NCBI GenBank assembly: GCA_963790505.1
Contig: CAWBOT010000002.1
Location: 62,001 to 126,000, forward strand
From: Acidisarcina sp963790505
Lineage (GTDB): Bacteria; Acidobacteriota; Terriglobia; Terriglobales; Acidobacteriaceae
Length of the DNA stretch: 64,000 nt
Reading direction: 5' to 3'
The position numbers were made by a program, and so were the translations under genes. Below the pieces are notes generated by a model that worked only from the letters and a program-made list of their open reading frames with translations, searched no databases and had not been told where the DNA came from. This document shows positions 1 to 9,179 of the stretch, piece after piece (within the stretch, counting starts at the first letter, position 1; each line of letters opens with the position of its first letter).

Positions 1-2
1 TT

Positions 3-98
3 CTGGCCGCGCATCCGGAATACGAATGGCAGGAATCGATTCTGAAGGACATGAAGTCGGGGCGGTGGACGGTGTTCGCGGCGGGCGAGCAGAAATAG
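3..98 (+). CDS. C-terminal end of an unidentified protein (5' truncated by window edge)
   Basis: An open frame enters from the left edge and stops at TAG 96-98. The last 31 residues include HPEYEWQESILKDMKSGRW and end in AAGEQK. Only the tail is visible, so no family can be assigned. The codon use is GC-rich like the neighbours. It converges on the P-loop gene that ends at 123. Confidence 0.5.
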   Translation: MAAHPEYEWQESILKDMKSGRWTVFAAGEQK

Positions 99-122
99 CT
101 ACTCGGCGTCGTCAAATGAACG

Positions 123-665
123 CTATTTCTCTTGCGTGAGCTCGAGCGCCTCGGCAATCTGTGCGGCTGCCTGCGCCGGAGAGCAGAGGCTAGTGTCTAC
201 GGTAAGCCGGGGCTTCGGCATGTGAGAGATCTCGAAGATGCCATCGGCGTGAAGTTGCTCGAAGAGCGACGGGTCGGCAAGTTTTCCATATTGCAACCTT
301 GAGGAACTCGAGATCCGAGCCTTCAACTCGTCGAGCGGACAGGTCAGCTCGACGAAGTCTATTTCGCCGTAGGCTCGGTCGATCACCTTCATAACTTCGT
401 CAATGAATTGAGAGCGCACGGTTTGCTCGGGCGCGAAGGTGAAGATGAGCCCGGACAACTGGCTGCGGCAAGCCTGATCGAAGACAGCGAGCCAGATCTC
501 TTCGCGCATTTCGACGAACGGCAGACTGCCAAACTCAAAGACGGAGAGCAGGAGGTCGACGACGAGATGGTTGTGGAAGAGCTTGTATCCGGTCTGAGAC
601 GCCAGCTCCCGCGCAACCGTGAGCTTTCCGGTTGCGGGCAAGCCGTAGATGAAGACCAGTTTCAT
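123..665 (-). CDS. Small P-loop NTPase / AAA-family kinase-like protein
   Basis: This 180-residue protein opens with beta-strand MKLVFIYG followed by a Walker A loop, GLPATGKLT (residues 8-16), as in small nucleoside or shikimate kinase-like P-loop proteins. Only that phosphate-binding motif is clear. A possible lid region with several Arg residues lies around residues 115-125. The family is known for phosphorylating small molecules or antibiotics, but the substrate here is unknown. It lies downstream of the binding-protein gene on the same strand with a 20-bp gap, so it could be co-transcribed, although its function does not obviously tie to uptake. ATG at 665 is the natural start because the Walker A loop must sit close to the N-terminus. 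Confidence 0.65.
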   Translation of the reverse strand: MKLVFIYGLPATGKLTVARELASQTGYKLFHNHLVVDLLLSVFEFGSLPFVEMREEIWLAVFDQACRSQLSGLIFTFAPEQTVRSQFIDEVMKVIDRAYGEIDFVELTCPLDELKARISSSSRLQYGKLADPSLFEQLHADGIFEISHMPKPRLTVDTSLCSPAQAAAQIAEALELTQEK

Positions 666-685
666 GCGATCGATGCGGTACTCAA

Positions 686-1708
686 CTATTTGGGGAGTTG
701 GCTTACGGTTGATGGGGGTGTTGGCGCAGCGGCGAGAAACTGCGTCGTATACGCGATCTTCGGGTCGAAGGATTTCTTGATGATCTTCAACGCAAGCAGC
801 TGCTGATACATCGTTTGCCAGCGCGCCGGATCGAACTGGCCGAGTTGGCTGCCGCTGGGATCGGAGCCGGTGATAAAGTGGTCGTCTTTTAGCGCCTGGA
901 AGGTGAAGGCCATCTGGTCGCGGCTCATCGCGGGATTGAGTTTGGAGATGGTTTCGTTTGCGGCGGTGGGATCTTTGAGATAGTCTCGCCAGCCTCGGAG
1001 CGAAGCGCGGACAAACCTAGCGACGATCTCCGGATGTTCTTTGAGGAACGAAGTCGAGGTGATGAAGACACGATACGGGTCATAGCCAGTGTCGCTGGTG
1101 AGCAGTGTGCGCACCTGCGCGCCGGCCTTGCGAGCGAAGAATGGCTCGGAGGTGATGAAGGCCTGCTGGATGTAGTTTGGGTCCTGAAGGAAGTTAGAAA
1201 CGCTGTAGGTGGCGGGGATGGTCCGCAAGTTCTGATAGTTGAAGCGCTTCTCAAGATAGGCGAACCAGGTCGAGCCCGGCTTGACGGCGACGGTGTGGCC
1301 TTCAAGATCGGCGAAGGTATGCACGGGCGAGTCGGCATGGACCATGATGCCCTGAGGGTCGTGTTGCATCGTCGCGCCAATTGCGATGAGGGGCTCATCG
1401 TTGCCGATCGCCTCGAGAACTTTGTCTGAAGAGGCCATGCCGAATTGGACAGCGTTCGCCGCGACTTGCTGATCGCCGACGATGTAGGGGCCTCCGGGGA
1501 CCATGGTGACGTCGAGTCCCTCGTCTTTGTAGTAGCCCTTAACCAAGGCGTCGTAGAAGCCGCCGTGTTCAGGTTGCGGATACCAGTCGGTGAGGAACTT
1601 TACGGGGAAAAGGCCGTTGCTTGATTTCTTAGCGGAACAACCGATTAAGAGAAGCGCGCTCCAACAGAGCAGCGCGATAGAGATATGTCTGGGGAATCGC
1701 TTCGACAT
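686..1708 (-). CDS. ABC transporter substrate-binding lipoprotein, NMT1/THI5-like
   Basis: This 340-residue protein has an N-terminal signal segment ending in a lipobox (LLIGCSAKK, Cys about residue 24), so it should be lipid-anchored on the periplasmic side of the inner membrane. The early part, FLTDWYPQPEHGGFYDALVKG, then GLDV and a PGGP turn, follows the pattern of NMT1/THI5-like and SsuA-like periplasmic binding proteins, which bind pyrimidine precursors, nitrate, taurine or other small compounds. The matching ATPase (7607-8374) and permease (8371-9162) lie about 6 kb away on the other strand. The gap from the amidase stop is 3 bp, so amidase and binding protein are probably one transcript. 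The ligand cannot be deduced from sequence alone. Confidence 0.85.
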   Translation of the reverse strand: MSKRFPRHISIALLCWSALLLIGCSAKKSSNGLFPVKFLTDWYPQPEHGGFYDALVKGYYKDEGLDVTMVPGGPYIVGDQQVAANAVQFGMASSDKVLEAIGNDEPLIAIGATMQHDPQGIMVHADSPVHTFADLEGHTVAVKPGSTWFAYLEKRFNYQNLRTIPATYSVSNFLQDPNYIQQAFITSEPFFARKAGAQVRTLLTSDTGYDPYRVFITSTSFLKEHPEIVARFVRASLRGWRDYLKDPTAANETISKLNPAMSRDQMAFTFQALKDDHFITGSDPSGSQLGQFDPARWQTMYQQLLALKIIKKSFDPKIAYTTQFLAAAPTPPSTVSQLPK

Positions 1709-1711
1709 AAA

Positions 1712-3037
1712 TCAGCCTAGCATCCCGTATTTCTGAAGCGTAAGCGAAATCGATAGTTCCGGCCGCTCACCGAGCCATGCGGCGAAAGCTACGAGAGTGG
1801 CATCGCTGCCGTGACGGCCGATCAACTGGACTCCGGCGCCGCAGGCGAGGGGGACCGCGACGACGGGTGTTCCCGCGAGACTCGCAGGGGTCGTGTAGCG
1901 GAGGATATTCTTTCGCGTTGCAGAGTGGTCGGCTCCGGCGAGGAGAGAGCTGACGGGCGCGCAGGGCGCGATAAGGAGGTCGAAGCTGTCGAAGAGCCGG
2001 TCGAAGGCTTCGCGGAATTGCCAATGGCGGGTGCGCAGTTGGGTCAATTCATCGGCGGAGATCGATGCACCCCAGGCGAGCCTTTCGGCGAGGGCGGGTT
2101 CGAAATGGGTGAAGAATCCGGCGTGGATTGCGGCGGCTTCGCTGGCCTGGATGGCGGAGAAGATTTCAAATGAGTCGGCCCATGCGTGGACTTCGAAATG
2201 GTCGATGAGAACTCCGAGGGACTTCAGTTTTTCTTTGAAGGCTTCGAAGGCGGCGAGGACATTCGGATCACAATCGAAGAGGAACTCCGCGCCGATCGCG
2301 CCGACGCGGATGTTTTGTTCGGTGGGTTGGCTCACGATCGGGACATCGAGCAGAGCATGGGCGAGCAGCGGAGCATCGCGCAGATCGCGGAAGAGCCAGC
2401 CGAGGGTGTCGAAGGACGGGGCGAGATGGGCGGCGCCACGCCAATCGCCGAGGCCGAGCGAAGCGCGATAACCGACGAGTCCGCAGAGCGCGGCCGGCAC
2501 GCGAATCGAGCCGCCGGTATCTGTCCCAATGGCGGCGACGGCGGAGCCTTCCTGCACGCTGGCCGCACCGCCGCTGGAGGAGCCGCCGGTAAGCAACGTT
2601 CGATCTTCCGGTTGGGTGCAATCGCCGTAGTCGACGTTTTCTCCGGTAATGCCATAAGCGAGCTGATGAAGGTGGGTCTTGCCGGTGATCACTGCGCCTT
2701 GGCGGCGGAGTTTTTCGGCGACCCACGAGTCGGTGGCGGCTACGCCCTTGTGGGCAGCGTAGAAGCGTGATCCGCTGCTGGTAGGGAAGCCAGCGAGGTC
2801 GAAGCAGTCTTTGATGGAGATGGGTAGGGCGTAGAGCAGCGGGGTAGGCCCTGGAGATCGGTGGGGCAGCGCGGCGGTCTCTGCGAGAGTCCAGTCAAAG
2901 TCGAGGGAAAGATAGACATTCCTGCCCGAATTACTGTCGGTACGAGCAAGTGCGTCTTCAGCGGTGGCTCGCGCATCGAGATCGCCGGTCGTGATGCGCG
3001 CGCGGAGATCGGTCAGCGGAGACTGTTGAGAAGTCAT
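1712..3037 (-). CDS. Amidase signature family hydrolase (AtzF/GatA-like)
   Basis: The 441-residue protein has the full amidase signature. The catalytic Lys lies in LPISIKDCFD (Lys76), the Gly/Ser-rich loop is GGSSSGG (151-157), and the nucleophile Ser177 lies in GTDTGGSIRVPAALCGLVG. Enzymes of this family hydrolyse C-N amide bonds of many small compounds, including allophanate, N-carbamoyl compounds and oxamate-type amides, and also serve in GatCAB. GatA is unlikely because gatB and gatC are absent and the context is catabolic. It is the first gene of the minus-strand pair with the NMT1-like binding protein and is divergent from the deaminase operon, with 73 bp between the starts. It may release ammonia from an intermediate of the pathway encoded around it. 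Confidence 0.88.
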   Translation of the reverse strand: MTSQQSPLTDLRARITTGDLDARATAEDALARTDSNSGRNVYLSLDFDWTLAETAALPHRSPGPTPLLYALPISIKDCFDLAGFPTSSGSRFYAAHKGVAATDSWVAEKLRRQGAVITGKTHLHQLAYGITGENVDYGDCTQPEDRTLLTGGSSSGGAASVQEGSAVAAIGTDTGGSIRVPAALCGLVGYRASLGLGDWRGAAHLAPSFDTLGWLFRDLRDAPLLAHALLDVPIVSQPTEQNIRVGAIGAEFLFDCDPNVLAAFEAFKEKLKSLGVLIDHFEVHAWADSFEIFSAIQASEAAAIHAGFFTHFEPALAERLAWGASISADELTQLRTRHWQFREAFDRLFDSFDLLIAPCAPVSSLLAGADHSATRKNILRYTTPASLAGTPVVAVPLACGAGVQLIGRHGSDATLVAFAAWLGERPELSISLTLQKYGMLG

Positions 3038-3110
3038 CTCCGCATTCTATTCGCGACAGCGAAAGAGGGATCGGCGCGATAATTCTCTGCATTGGGGTTT
3101 TTGCCGGTTC

Positions 3111-3671
3111 ATGCTAAATTGCGGCATGGGCGCAAAGAAGTCCGGCAGCGCGGTCGACAAGGCAACCGACGAAAAGAGGATGAAAGAAATCGTCGGCTTC
3201 ACGGCCAGGACGATGACAACCTCCCGCCCAGTGCCCTTCGGTGCCCTGATCGTCGATAGCAAAACCGGTGCACGGCTGTTGCGCGCGGTGAATACTGTTT
3301 CGGTCGAGAACGACCCGAGTTGCCACGCCGAGCTGCGTGCGGTGCGGCTTGCATGCAAGAAGCTGAAGCTGACCTCGCTCGCGGGCTACACGATGTACTC
3401 GACCTGCGAGCCGTGTGCGATGTGCATGGCGAATGCGCTCTGGGCGCGACTGGACCGCGTGGTCTATGGCGCGACGATTGCGGATGCGAGCAAGCACTGC
3501 GTGCAGATTCATATCTCTGCGAAGACGGTGGCGGCACGCAGCGATATGGACTGCGTGGTAGAGGGGCCTATGTCACGCAAGGAATGCTACGCGCTGTTTA
3601 CGCACCCGAATATGTTGGCGGCTTTTGCCAGATGGACCAACCGCAAGCCGGCTAAGGCGGCGATACCATGA
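3111..3671 (+). CDS. Nucleoside deaminase (CDA/guanine deaminase-like zinc enzyme)
   Basis: This 186-residue protein contains the zinc-site motifs of the cytidine/guanine deaminase superfamily: CHAELRAV (His72, Glu74) and TCEPCAMCMANAL (Cys102 and Cys105). It should remove an exocyclic amino group from a base or nucleoside. The order HAE then PCxxC matches the guanine deaminase/TadA-like branch. The ATG at 3126 (MGAKK) is a possible alternative start, and no strong ribosome site decides between the two. The stop overlaps the next gene by 4 bp, which argues for translational coupling with the FAD oxidase. It is the first gene of the plus-strand operon and may carry out the first chemical step on an imported purine or pyrimidine-like compound. 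That role is inference. Confidence 0.88.
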   Translation: MLNCGMGAKKSGSAVDKATDEKRMKEIVGFTARTMTTSRPVPFGALIVDSKTGARLLRAVNTVSVENDPSCHAELRAVRLACKKLKLTSLAGYTMYSTCEPCAMCMANALWARLDRVVYGATIADASKHCVQIHISAKTVAARSDMDCVVEGPMSRKECYALFTHPNMLAAFARWTNRKPAKAAIP

Positions 3672-5086
3672 CAGGCGCGGCACAGGCTTTGGTTAGACCG
3701 CCCGAAGATCGCTCGAGGGTGCTGGCGGCGGGACTGTCGGCGCTTGTGGGCGATCCGTCGCGGGTGATCGATAATCCGCAAGTCGTTGACCGGCTGTCGC
3801 GCGATTTCTACTGGTATTCGCCTGTGCTGAAGAACCTGCTCGACGGCAAGACGGCCGATCTTGTGGTGCAGCCGGTAAGTACCGAAGAGGTGCAAGCCGT
3901 TCTCGCGTACTGTTATGTGCATGACGTTCCGGTGACGGCGCGGGGCAGCGGCACGGGCAATTATGGGCAGGCGGTTCCGCTTGAACGCGGAGTCGTGCTC
4001 GACCTTCAGCGCATGGATCGCATCGAGGGAGTGAGTGAGGACGGCGTGGCGCGATGCGAGCCGGGCGTGCGACTCGCGGTGCTCGAAGGCGAAGCGCGAA
4101 AGTCGGGTTGGGAGTTGCGCTGCTATCCATCGACGGTGGTGAAGGCTTCGGTAGGGGGCTTCCTGGGTGGTGGTTCGGGCGGAATTGGTTCGGTCACCTA
4201 TGGGGGCCTGAGGGACTTCAACACGGTACAGGCGATCGAAGTGGTCACGATGGAGACCAAGCCGCGGGTGCTGAAGTATGAAGGCGAGAAGGTACACGAT
4301 ATTCTTCACGCCTGGGGCACGAACGGCATTATCACGCGCATCTGGCTGGCGCTTGCTCCGGCGGTGGAGTGGGCACAGTGCGTGGTAGCTTTCGACACAT
4401 TTGACGCGGCCTTCACCTTTGCTGAGATGGTAGCCAACGCAAGCGAGTGGACGAAACGATTAGTGACCGTCTTTGAATGGCCGATTCCGTCGTTCCTCAC
4501 CCCGGTGAAGCAGGTTGTGCACGACGGCAAGGCGTTGATCTTTTTCATGATCGCAGCCGCGCAGCTGGAGAGCTTTTGCGAGTGGGCGGTTAAGTCGGGA
4601 GGGAATGTTACCTTCTCAGGCGCGCATCCGAGCTTCAAGATAGTGCCGCTTCTGTCTGACTACACGTGGAACCATACGACGCTCTGGGCAATTCGTGCCG
4701 ATAGTAGTTACACATATCTACAGTGCGGCTTTGACCCAGCAAGGGTGAGAGAACAGTTTGCGGAGCTGAAGCGTCGCTTCGGCGACGACCTTCTGTTCCA
4801 TATCGAATTCATGAAGAACGGAAACGGGACTGTGATTCCGGGAGCAATCCCTGTGGTTCGCTTCAGCACTGAGGAGCGATTAAACGAGATGATCGACACT
4901 TGCCGTGCAATCGGCGTGGGTGTGGCCAATCCGCATGTAAACCATGTTGAAGGTGGGGGACGGTACCGTGAAGACAATGCACAGCTGCTCGCCAAATACG
5001 AACTCGATGCCAAAGGATTGTTGAATCCGGGGAAGATGGCGACATTTGTGCGCCGCACTGTCACGAATCAGGATGCAGCCCAATGA
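3668..5086 (+). CDS. FAD-linked oxidoreductase (GlcD/VAO-type)
   Basis: The 472-residue protein has an FAD_binding_4 domain: VVQPVSTEEVQAVLAYC (66-82), the pyrophosphate loop ARGSGTGNYGQAVP (91-104) and a second glycine-rich segment, GGFLGGGSGGIGS (163-175). It ends with the family-typical GLLNPGKM. Related flavoenzymes oxidise alpha-hydroxy acids, aldonolactones and other alcohols. No cysteine-rich Fe-S partner is nearby. The start overlaps the deaminase stop by 4 bp and its own end overlaps creatininase by 4 bp, so it is inside a coupled operon. The substrate is unknown. In this setting a ring or hydroxyl oxidation of the imported compound is plausible but unproven. Confidence 0.88.
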   Translation: MTGAAQALVRPPEDRSRVLAAGLSALVGDPSRVIDNPQVVDRLSRDFYWYSPVLKNLLDGKTADLVVQPVSTEEVQAVLAYCYVHDVPVTARGSGTGNYGQAVPLERGVVLDLQRMDRIEGVSEDGVARCEPGVRLAVLEGEARKSGWELRCYPSTVVKASVGGFLGGGSGGIGSVTYGGLRDFNTVQAIEVVTMETKPRVLKYEGEKVHDILHAWGTNGIITRIWLALAPAVEWAQCVVAFDTFDAAFTFAEMVANASEWTKRLVTVFEWPIPSFLTPVKQVVHDGKALIFFMIAAAQLESFCEWAVKSGGNVTFSGAHPSFKIVPLLSDYTWNHTTLWAIRADSSYTYLQCGFDPARVREQFAELKRRFGDDLLFHIEFMKNGNGTVIPGAIPVVRFSTEERLNEMIDTCRAIGVGVANPHVNHVEGGGRYREDNAQLLAKYELDAKGLLNPGKMATFVRRTVTNQDAAQ

Positions 5087-5877
5087 AAACCTGGATTCCG
5101 GACTCCCGCAACTTCGCTTACTTGACCTGGAAGCAGGTAGAAGCGCTGTCGAAGGAGGATACGCTGCTGGTACTCCCGACTGCGGCGATTGAGCAGCATG
5201 GCCATCATCTTCCCCTGGCCACCGATACGCTGATCAACAACTGCATGCTGGGCAAAGCGCTCGAGTTGATGCCGGAGGACATGCCGGTCTACGCTTTGCC
5301 GGCAATATGCTATGGCAAGAGTAATGAGCATATCGGTTTTCCAGGGACGCTCTCGGTCTCGGCGAGCACATTCATGGCGTTGATACGCGATGTTGGCGCG
5401 AGCGTTGCTGCGTCAGGGTTCAAGAAAGTTGTGCTCTTCAATACGCATGGCGGGAACGCGGCTCTGGTCGATGTGATGGCCAGGGATCTGCGTGCGGAGT
5501 TCGGCTTGCGAACGTTTACGCTCTTCGGATCGGCCGGGGCGAAGTTAGAGGGGCTCAACCAACAAGAGGCTGCATACGGATTTCATGCGGGTGAGGTAGA
5601 GACGGCGTGGCTGCTGAGCGCGACTCCGGAACTGGTGAGGACCGACCAGTACACAAAGAACTACATTGCCGATATCAACAAGCCTGAGTTGTTGAAGCCG
5701 GAATTCTCAGGCGCGAACTTTGCGTGGCTGACGCGCGATATCGCGGAGAGCGGGGTGATGGGCGACCCGAGCCCGGCAACGGCCGAGAACGGTGAGCGAT
5801 GGATGAAGGCCGCGGCAGCGAAGGTGGCGGAGGCACTGACCGCGATGTATCACTTCAAGAACAGGTATCAGCCGTGA
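5083..5877 (+). CDS. Creatininase-family metal-dependent hydrolase
   Basis: This 264-residue protein shows the creatininase fold signature. PTAAIEQHGHHLPLATDT (32-49) supplies metal ligands Glu37, His39 and Asp48. FNTHGGNAALVD contains His122, and FHAGEVETAW contains Glu170. Family members open cyclic amides (creatininase) or deformylate or hydrolyse related amides (ArfB, MftE). Creatinine itself is only one possibility. The gene starts with a 4-bp overlap to the FAD oxidase, and its TGA is embedded in the GTG start of the next gene. A ring-opening role after deamination or oxidation fits the neighbourhood and is inference. Confidence 0.9.
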   Translation: MKTWIPDSRNFAYLTWKQVEALSKEDTLLVLPTAAIEQHGHHLPLATDTLINNCMLGKALELMPEDMPVYALPAICYGKSNEHIGFPGTLSVSASTFMALIRDVGASVAASGFKKVVLFNTHGGNAALVDVMARDLRAEFGLRTFTLFGSAGAKLEGLNQQEAAYGFHAGEVETAWLLSATPELVRTDQYTKNYIADINKPELLKPEFSGANFAWLTRDIAESGVMGDPSPATAENGERWMKAAAAKVAEALTAMYHFKNRYQP

Positions 5878-7607
5878 CCAAGAAGACGGCGGCAAAAGAC
5901 ACTACGGTCGATTGCGGCTCCGGCGTGCGCCTGGAGCGAGGTGTAAGGTGCGTGCTCTCGGACGGGGTGGAACTTGTCTCCGACCACTATTATCCGCCGG
6001 GGCGCGGTACACACCCGACGCTCTTGATGCGACAGCCATATGGCCGCGATATCGCGTCGACGGTAGTGTATGCGCATCCGGTCTGGTTCGCGCGGCACGG
6101 CTTTAATGTGGTGATCCAGGATGTGCGGGGCCGGGGCGATTCGGAGGGGGAGTTCTATCCGTTTCGCCATGAGCGAGACGATGGAGCCGAGACGATTCGC
6201 TGGCTGCTGACGCGGCCTGAGTCAAACGGCAAAGTAGGCATGTATGGGTTCTCCTACCAGGGGATGACACAGCTTCTTGCGGCGTCGGCGCAGCCTGAGG
6301 GGTTGAGCTGTATTGCTCCGGGAATGACAGCCCACGACCTTTATCACGGCTGGTTCTATCACAATGGCGCGCTGCGTCTTGCGTCGACCATGGGCTGGGG
6401 GCTGCAGATTCTCAAAGAGGATGCGCGGCGGCTGCGGCTGCGCGAAGCGAGCGACGAACTTGAAGAGGCGTGGACCAACGTGCGCAATGAGCCGCTGCGT
6501 ACGCCCTACAGGCATCATCCGGCGCTGCTGCAAGAGGGGCTGCCGGCTTACGTTCTGAATTGGTTTGATCACGAGACTTCGGGCCGGTATTGGTCGGAGA
6601 TGGATGTGAGTCAATCACTGTTACAAATTACGATACCCGCGCTGCATGTTGCGGGATGGTTCGATACCTATTTGAAAGGAAGCGTCGATGGATTTCTCAC
6701 GCTAACTGCGGGGGCGGGTTCCCCTCTGGCAAAGGAGAGCCAATACCTGGTCGCGGGTCCGTGGGTGCATATCCCATGGGGCGAGCTGGTTGGCGATCAG
6801 AACTTTGGCTCAGAGGCCTTGCTGGATACGGACGCTCTCTTGTTGCGCTGGTTTAATCATTGGCTGAAGGGCTCCGGAGATTTCAACAACGAGCCGAAGA
6901 TCCGGCATTTTGCATTAGGAGCAAATACCTGGCACACGGCCAGCAGTTGGAATGTCGAACCTGGGATGGAACTATTCCTGCGTAGCACGGAACGAGCGAA
7001 CTCACGCAAGGGAACGGGAGTCTTGTCGGCGGCTGCACCGGTGAACGAAGAGCCGCGAGATGTGTTTGTCTATGATCCGGAAGTTCCAGTGTGCGGCCCG
7101 GGGGGCCTGGTGTCTTTGAGCGGGCCGACGAATCAGGCGGCGCTGGAGCTGGGGAACAACATGCTGGTATATACGACAGAGCCGCTCTCCGCGCCGGTGC
7201 ATGTCTTCGGTCATCCAGAGGTGGAGATTTACTGTGCCACCTCCTCGGCGAGCGCCGACCTCACGGCAAAGCTGGTGCGGGTTACGCCGCATGGGCGCGC
7301 CGAGTTTGTGTGCATCGGTATTGCAAGGTCGAGTTATCTGTTTCAAGGCTCAACGTATGCGCCGGACACAGTTTATTCTTGGCGATTCGTGTTGGAGCCA
7401 ACTTCCTGCGTGTTTCTTGCAGGCGAGTCTATCCGGCTAGAAATCGCGGGCAGTGCCTTTCCGCTTTACGACCGCAACCCATCAGTAGCCGGAGTGAAGG
7501 CGAGCGTCGCCGATGCATGGAACTGGCATCGCTCGACACATTCCGTCCTGCACCAGCCAGGACAGGCCTCACGGCTGCGGCTGCCGATCGTGAAGGTCGC
7601 AGCTTGA
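5874..7607 (+). CDS. CocE/NonD-family alpha/beta hydrolase (X-Pro dipeptidyl-peptidase S15-like)
   Basis: With the GTG start at 5874 the protein has 577 residues. An in-frame ATG at 5799 would place about 25 implausible residues inside the creatininase gene, so the GTGA overlap start is preferred. The catalytic domain carries DVRGRGDSEG and the nucleophile motif YGFSYQG (Ser127). A C-terminal jelly-roll half follows, as in cocaine esterase and S15 peptidases. Members hydrolyse esters and amides of bulky small molecules or acyl-peptides. It lacks a signal peptide, so a cytoplasmic role is likely. The stop overlaps the next gene start by 1 bp (TGATG). Confidence 0.87.
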   Translation: MTKKTAAKDTTVDCGSGVRLERGVRCVLSDGVELVSDHYYPPGRGTHPTLLMRQPYGRDIASTVVYAHPVWFARHGFNVVIQDVRGRGDSEGEFYPFRHERDDGAETIRWLLTRPESNGKVGMYGFSYQGMTQLLAASAQPEGLSCIAPGMTAHDLYHGWFYHNGALRLASTMGWGLQILKEDARRLRLREASDELEEAWTNVRNEPLRTPYRHHPALLQEGLPAYVLNWFDHETSGRYWSEMDVSQSLLQITIPALHVAGWFDTYLKGSVDGFLTLTAGAGSPLAKESQYLVAGPWVHIPWGELVGDQNFGSEALLDTDALLLRWFNHWLKGSGDFNNEPKIRHFALGANTWHTASSWNVEPGMELFLRSTERANSRKGTGVLSAAAPVNEEPRDVFVYDPEVPVCGPGGLVSLSGPTNQAALELGNNMLVYTTEPLSAPVHVFGHPEVEIYCATSSASADLTAKLVRVTPHGRAEFVCIGIARSSYLFQGSTYAPDTVYSWRFVLEPTSCVFLAGESIRLEIAGSAFPLYDRNPSVAGVKASVADAWNWHRSTHSVLHQPGQASRLRLPIVKVAA

Positions 7608-8374
7608 TGGAGAGCCGCGAGGTCCCGCACGTCGAGCTTCGCGGCGTTAGCAAGCATTATGGAGCCGGGCGGCCGATTCTCGAAGGCATCGATCTGACCG
7701 TGCGCAAAGGGGAGTTTGTCAGCATCATCGGGCCGTCGGGTTGCGGCAAATCCACGATTCTCAAGCTAGTAGCGGGGCTGACACAGACGAGTTCCGGAAC
7801 GCTGCTGGTCGACGGCATGACGCCGGCAAACGCGCGAGAGACTGTCTCTTTCATCTTTCAAGATGCCACGCTGCTGCCCTGGCGGACGGTGGAGAAGAAT
7901 GTTGAGTTGGCGCTGGAACTGGACCGCACGCCGCGCGATACTCGTCAGGAGAAGATCGCCGAATTGCTCAAGCTCGTCGGGCTAACGCAGATGGCGCGCT
8001 CTTATCCGCGGCAGCTCTCGGGCGGCATGAGGATGCGAGTGTCGATTGCCCGTGCGCTGGCCAGCAAACCGAGAATCCTGCTGATGGATGAGCCATTTGC
8101 GGCGCTCGATGAGATGAGCCGCGACCGGCTCAACGAAGAGTTGCTTCGGCTCCGTGAGGAGCAGAAGTGGACGGTGCTGTTTGTCACGCATTCAGTGGCA
8201 GAAGCGGCCTATCTTTCAGACCGTATCCTTGTGCTGGCGCCGTATCCGGGACGCGTGGCCCACGAAATCGAAGTCGATCTTCCGTCCCGCGACGCGGAAG
8301 TGCGATCGAGCGCGGCGATGGATGAGTGCATCGCCATCGTCTCAAAGGCGCTGCGCGGAGCGCACACGCTATGA
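7607..8374 (+). CDS. ABC importer ATP-binding protein (nitrate/taurine/pyrimidine type)
   Basis: The likely start is ATG 7607, overlapping the hydrolase stop, which gives 255 residues. The upstream extension of the frame is only antisense-free readthrough of the hydrolase gene. Motifs are complete: Walker A GPSGCGKST (42-50), Q-loop in FIFQDATLLPW, signature RQLSGGMRMR, Walker B ILLMDEPFAALDE and H-loop VTHSV. The overall sequence pattern is that of SsuB/TauB/ThiZ-like ATPases. It pairs with the permease that overlaps its stop by 4 bp and probably with the lipoprotein at 686-1708. Confidence 0.92.
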   Translation: MESREVPHVELRGVSKHYGAGRPILEGIDLTVRKGEFVSIIGPSGCGKSTILKLVAGLTQTSSGTLLVDGMTPANARETVSFIFQDATLLPWRTVEKNVELALELDRTPRDTRQEKIAELLKLVGLTQMARSYPRQLSGGMRMRVSIARALASKPRILLMDEPFAALDEMSRDRLNEELLRLREEQKWTVLFVTHSVAEAAYLSDRILVLAPYPGRVAHEIEVDLPSRDAEVRSSAAMDECIAIVSKALRGAHTL

Positions 8375-9162
8375 AGAAACATGCTGTGACCGCGCTGAAT
8401 GCCTTGTTCGTGGTGGCGTCATTGCTGTTGCTGTGGCAATTGGTCGTGTGGGCGTTCGCGATACCGAAGTACATGTTGCCGACGCCGTGGGCGGTTGCAC
8501 AGACCGTGGCCACCCGCTACGACTCCTTGTTTACTTCTCTGTGGATCACGGGTGAGGCGGCGGCCGGCGGACTGCTGGCGAGCATCGCGGTCGGGGTGGC
8601 GATCGCCCTGGTCTTCGCGCAGTCGCGTTGGATCCGGAGGATGTTTTATCCGTACACCATCCTGCTGCAAACGGTGCCGATCCTGGCGATAGCGCCGCTG
8701 ATCCTGATGTGGATGGGGCCAGGCATCGTCTCGGTGATGTGCGTGGCGTTCATTATCTGCCTGGCGCCGATCATCGCAAATACCACGCAGGGGCTGATCA
8801 GCGTTGACCAGAACCTCATCCACCTCTTCCTGATGCACAACGCAACCCCGGCACAGGTGATGTGGAAGCTGCGATTACCGAATTCCGTGCCATCGATGTT
8901 CACTGGCATCCGCATCGCCAGCGGCATTTCGGTCATTGGCGCGATTACCGGTGAGCTTTTTGCCGGGTCGAGCCGCGTCGGCGTCGGCGGGTTAGGTTAC
9001 TCGATTCTCTATGCGAGTTCGCAGCTCGAAACCGATTACTTGTTTGCTCTGGTCTTTGCGGCGACGCTGCTTGGTTTTGCGTTCTTCTTTATCATGATGT
9101 TTCTGGAGTGGTATTTTCTTCACAACTGGCACGAGTCGGCGCGGACGCCAGAGAATGAATAA
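8371..9162 (+). CDS. ABC importer permease (SsuC/TauC/ThiX type)
   Basis: Starting at ATG 8371 (ATGA overlap with the ATPase stop), the 263-residue protein has about six hydrophobic segments and ends in a cytoplasmic tail. The binding-protein-dependent transport (EAA-like) loop lies around GITGIRIASGISVIGAITGE in the second half. The family forms the membrane channel of nitrate, sulfonate or pyrimidine importers. It completes, with the ATPase and the distant NMT1-like lipoprotein, a plausible three-part importer dedicated to the substrate of the surrounding enzymes. Confidence 0.9.
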   Translation: MKKHAVTALNALFVVASLLLLWQLVVWAFAIPKYMLPTPWAVAQTVATRYDSLFTSLWITGEAAAGGLLASIAVGVAIALVFAQSRWIRRMFYPYTILLQTVPILAIAPLILMWMGPGIVSVMCVAFIICLAPIIANTTQGLISVDQNLIHLFLMHNATPAQVMWKLRLPNSVPSMFTGIRIASGISVIGAITGELFAGSSRVGVGGLGYSILYASSQLETDYLFALVFAATLLGFAFFFIMMFLEWYFLHNWHESARTPENE

Positions 9163-9179
9163 TAGAGGATGTGTAATCG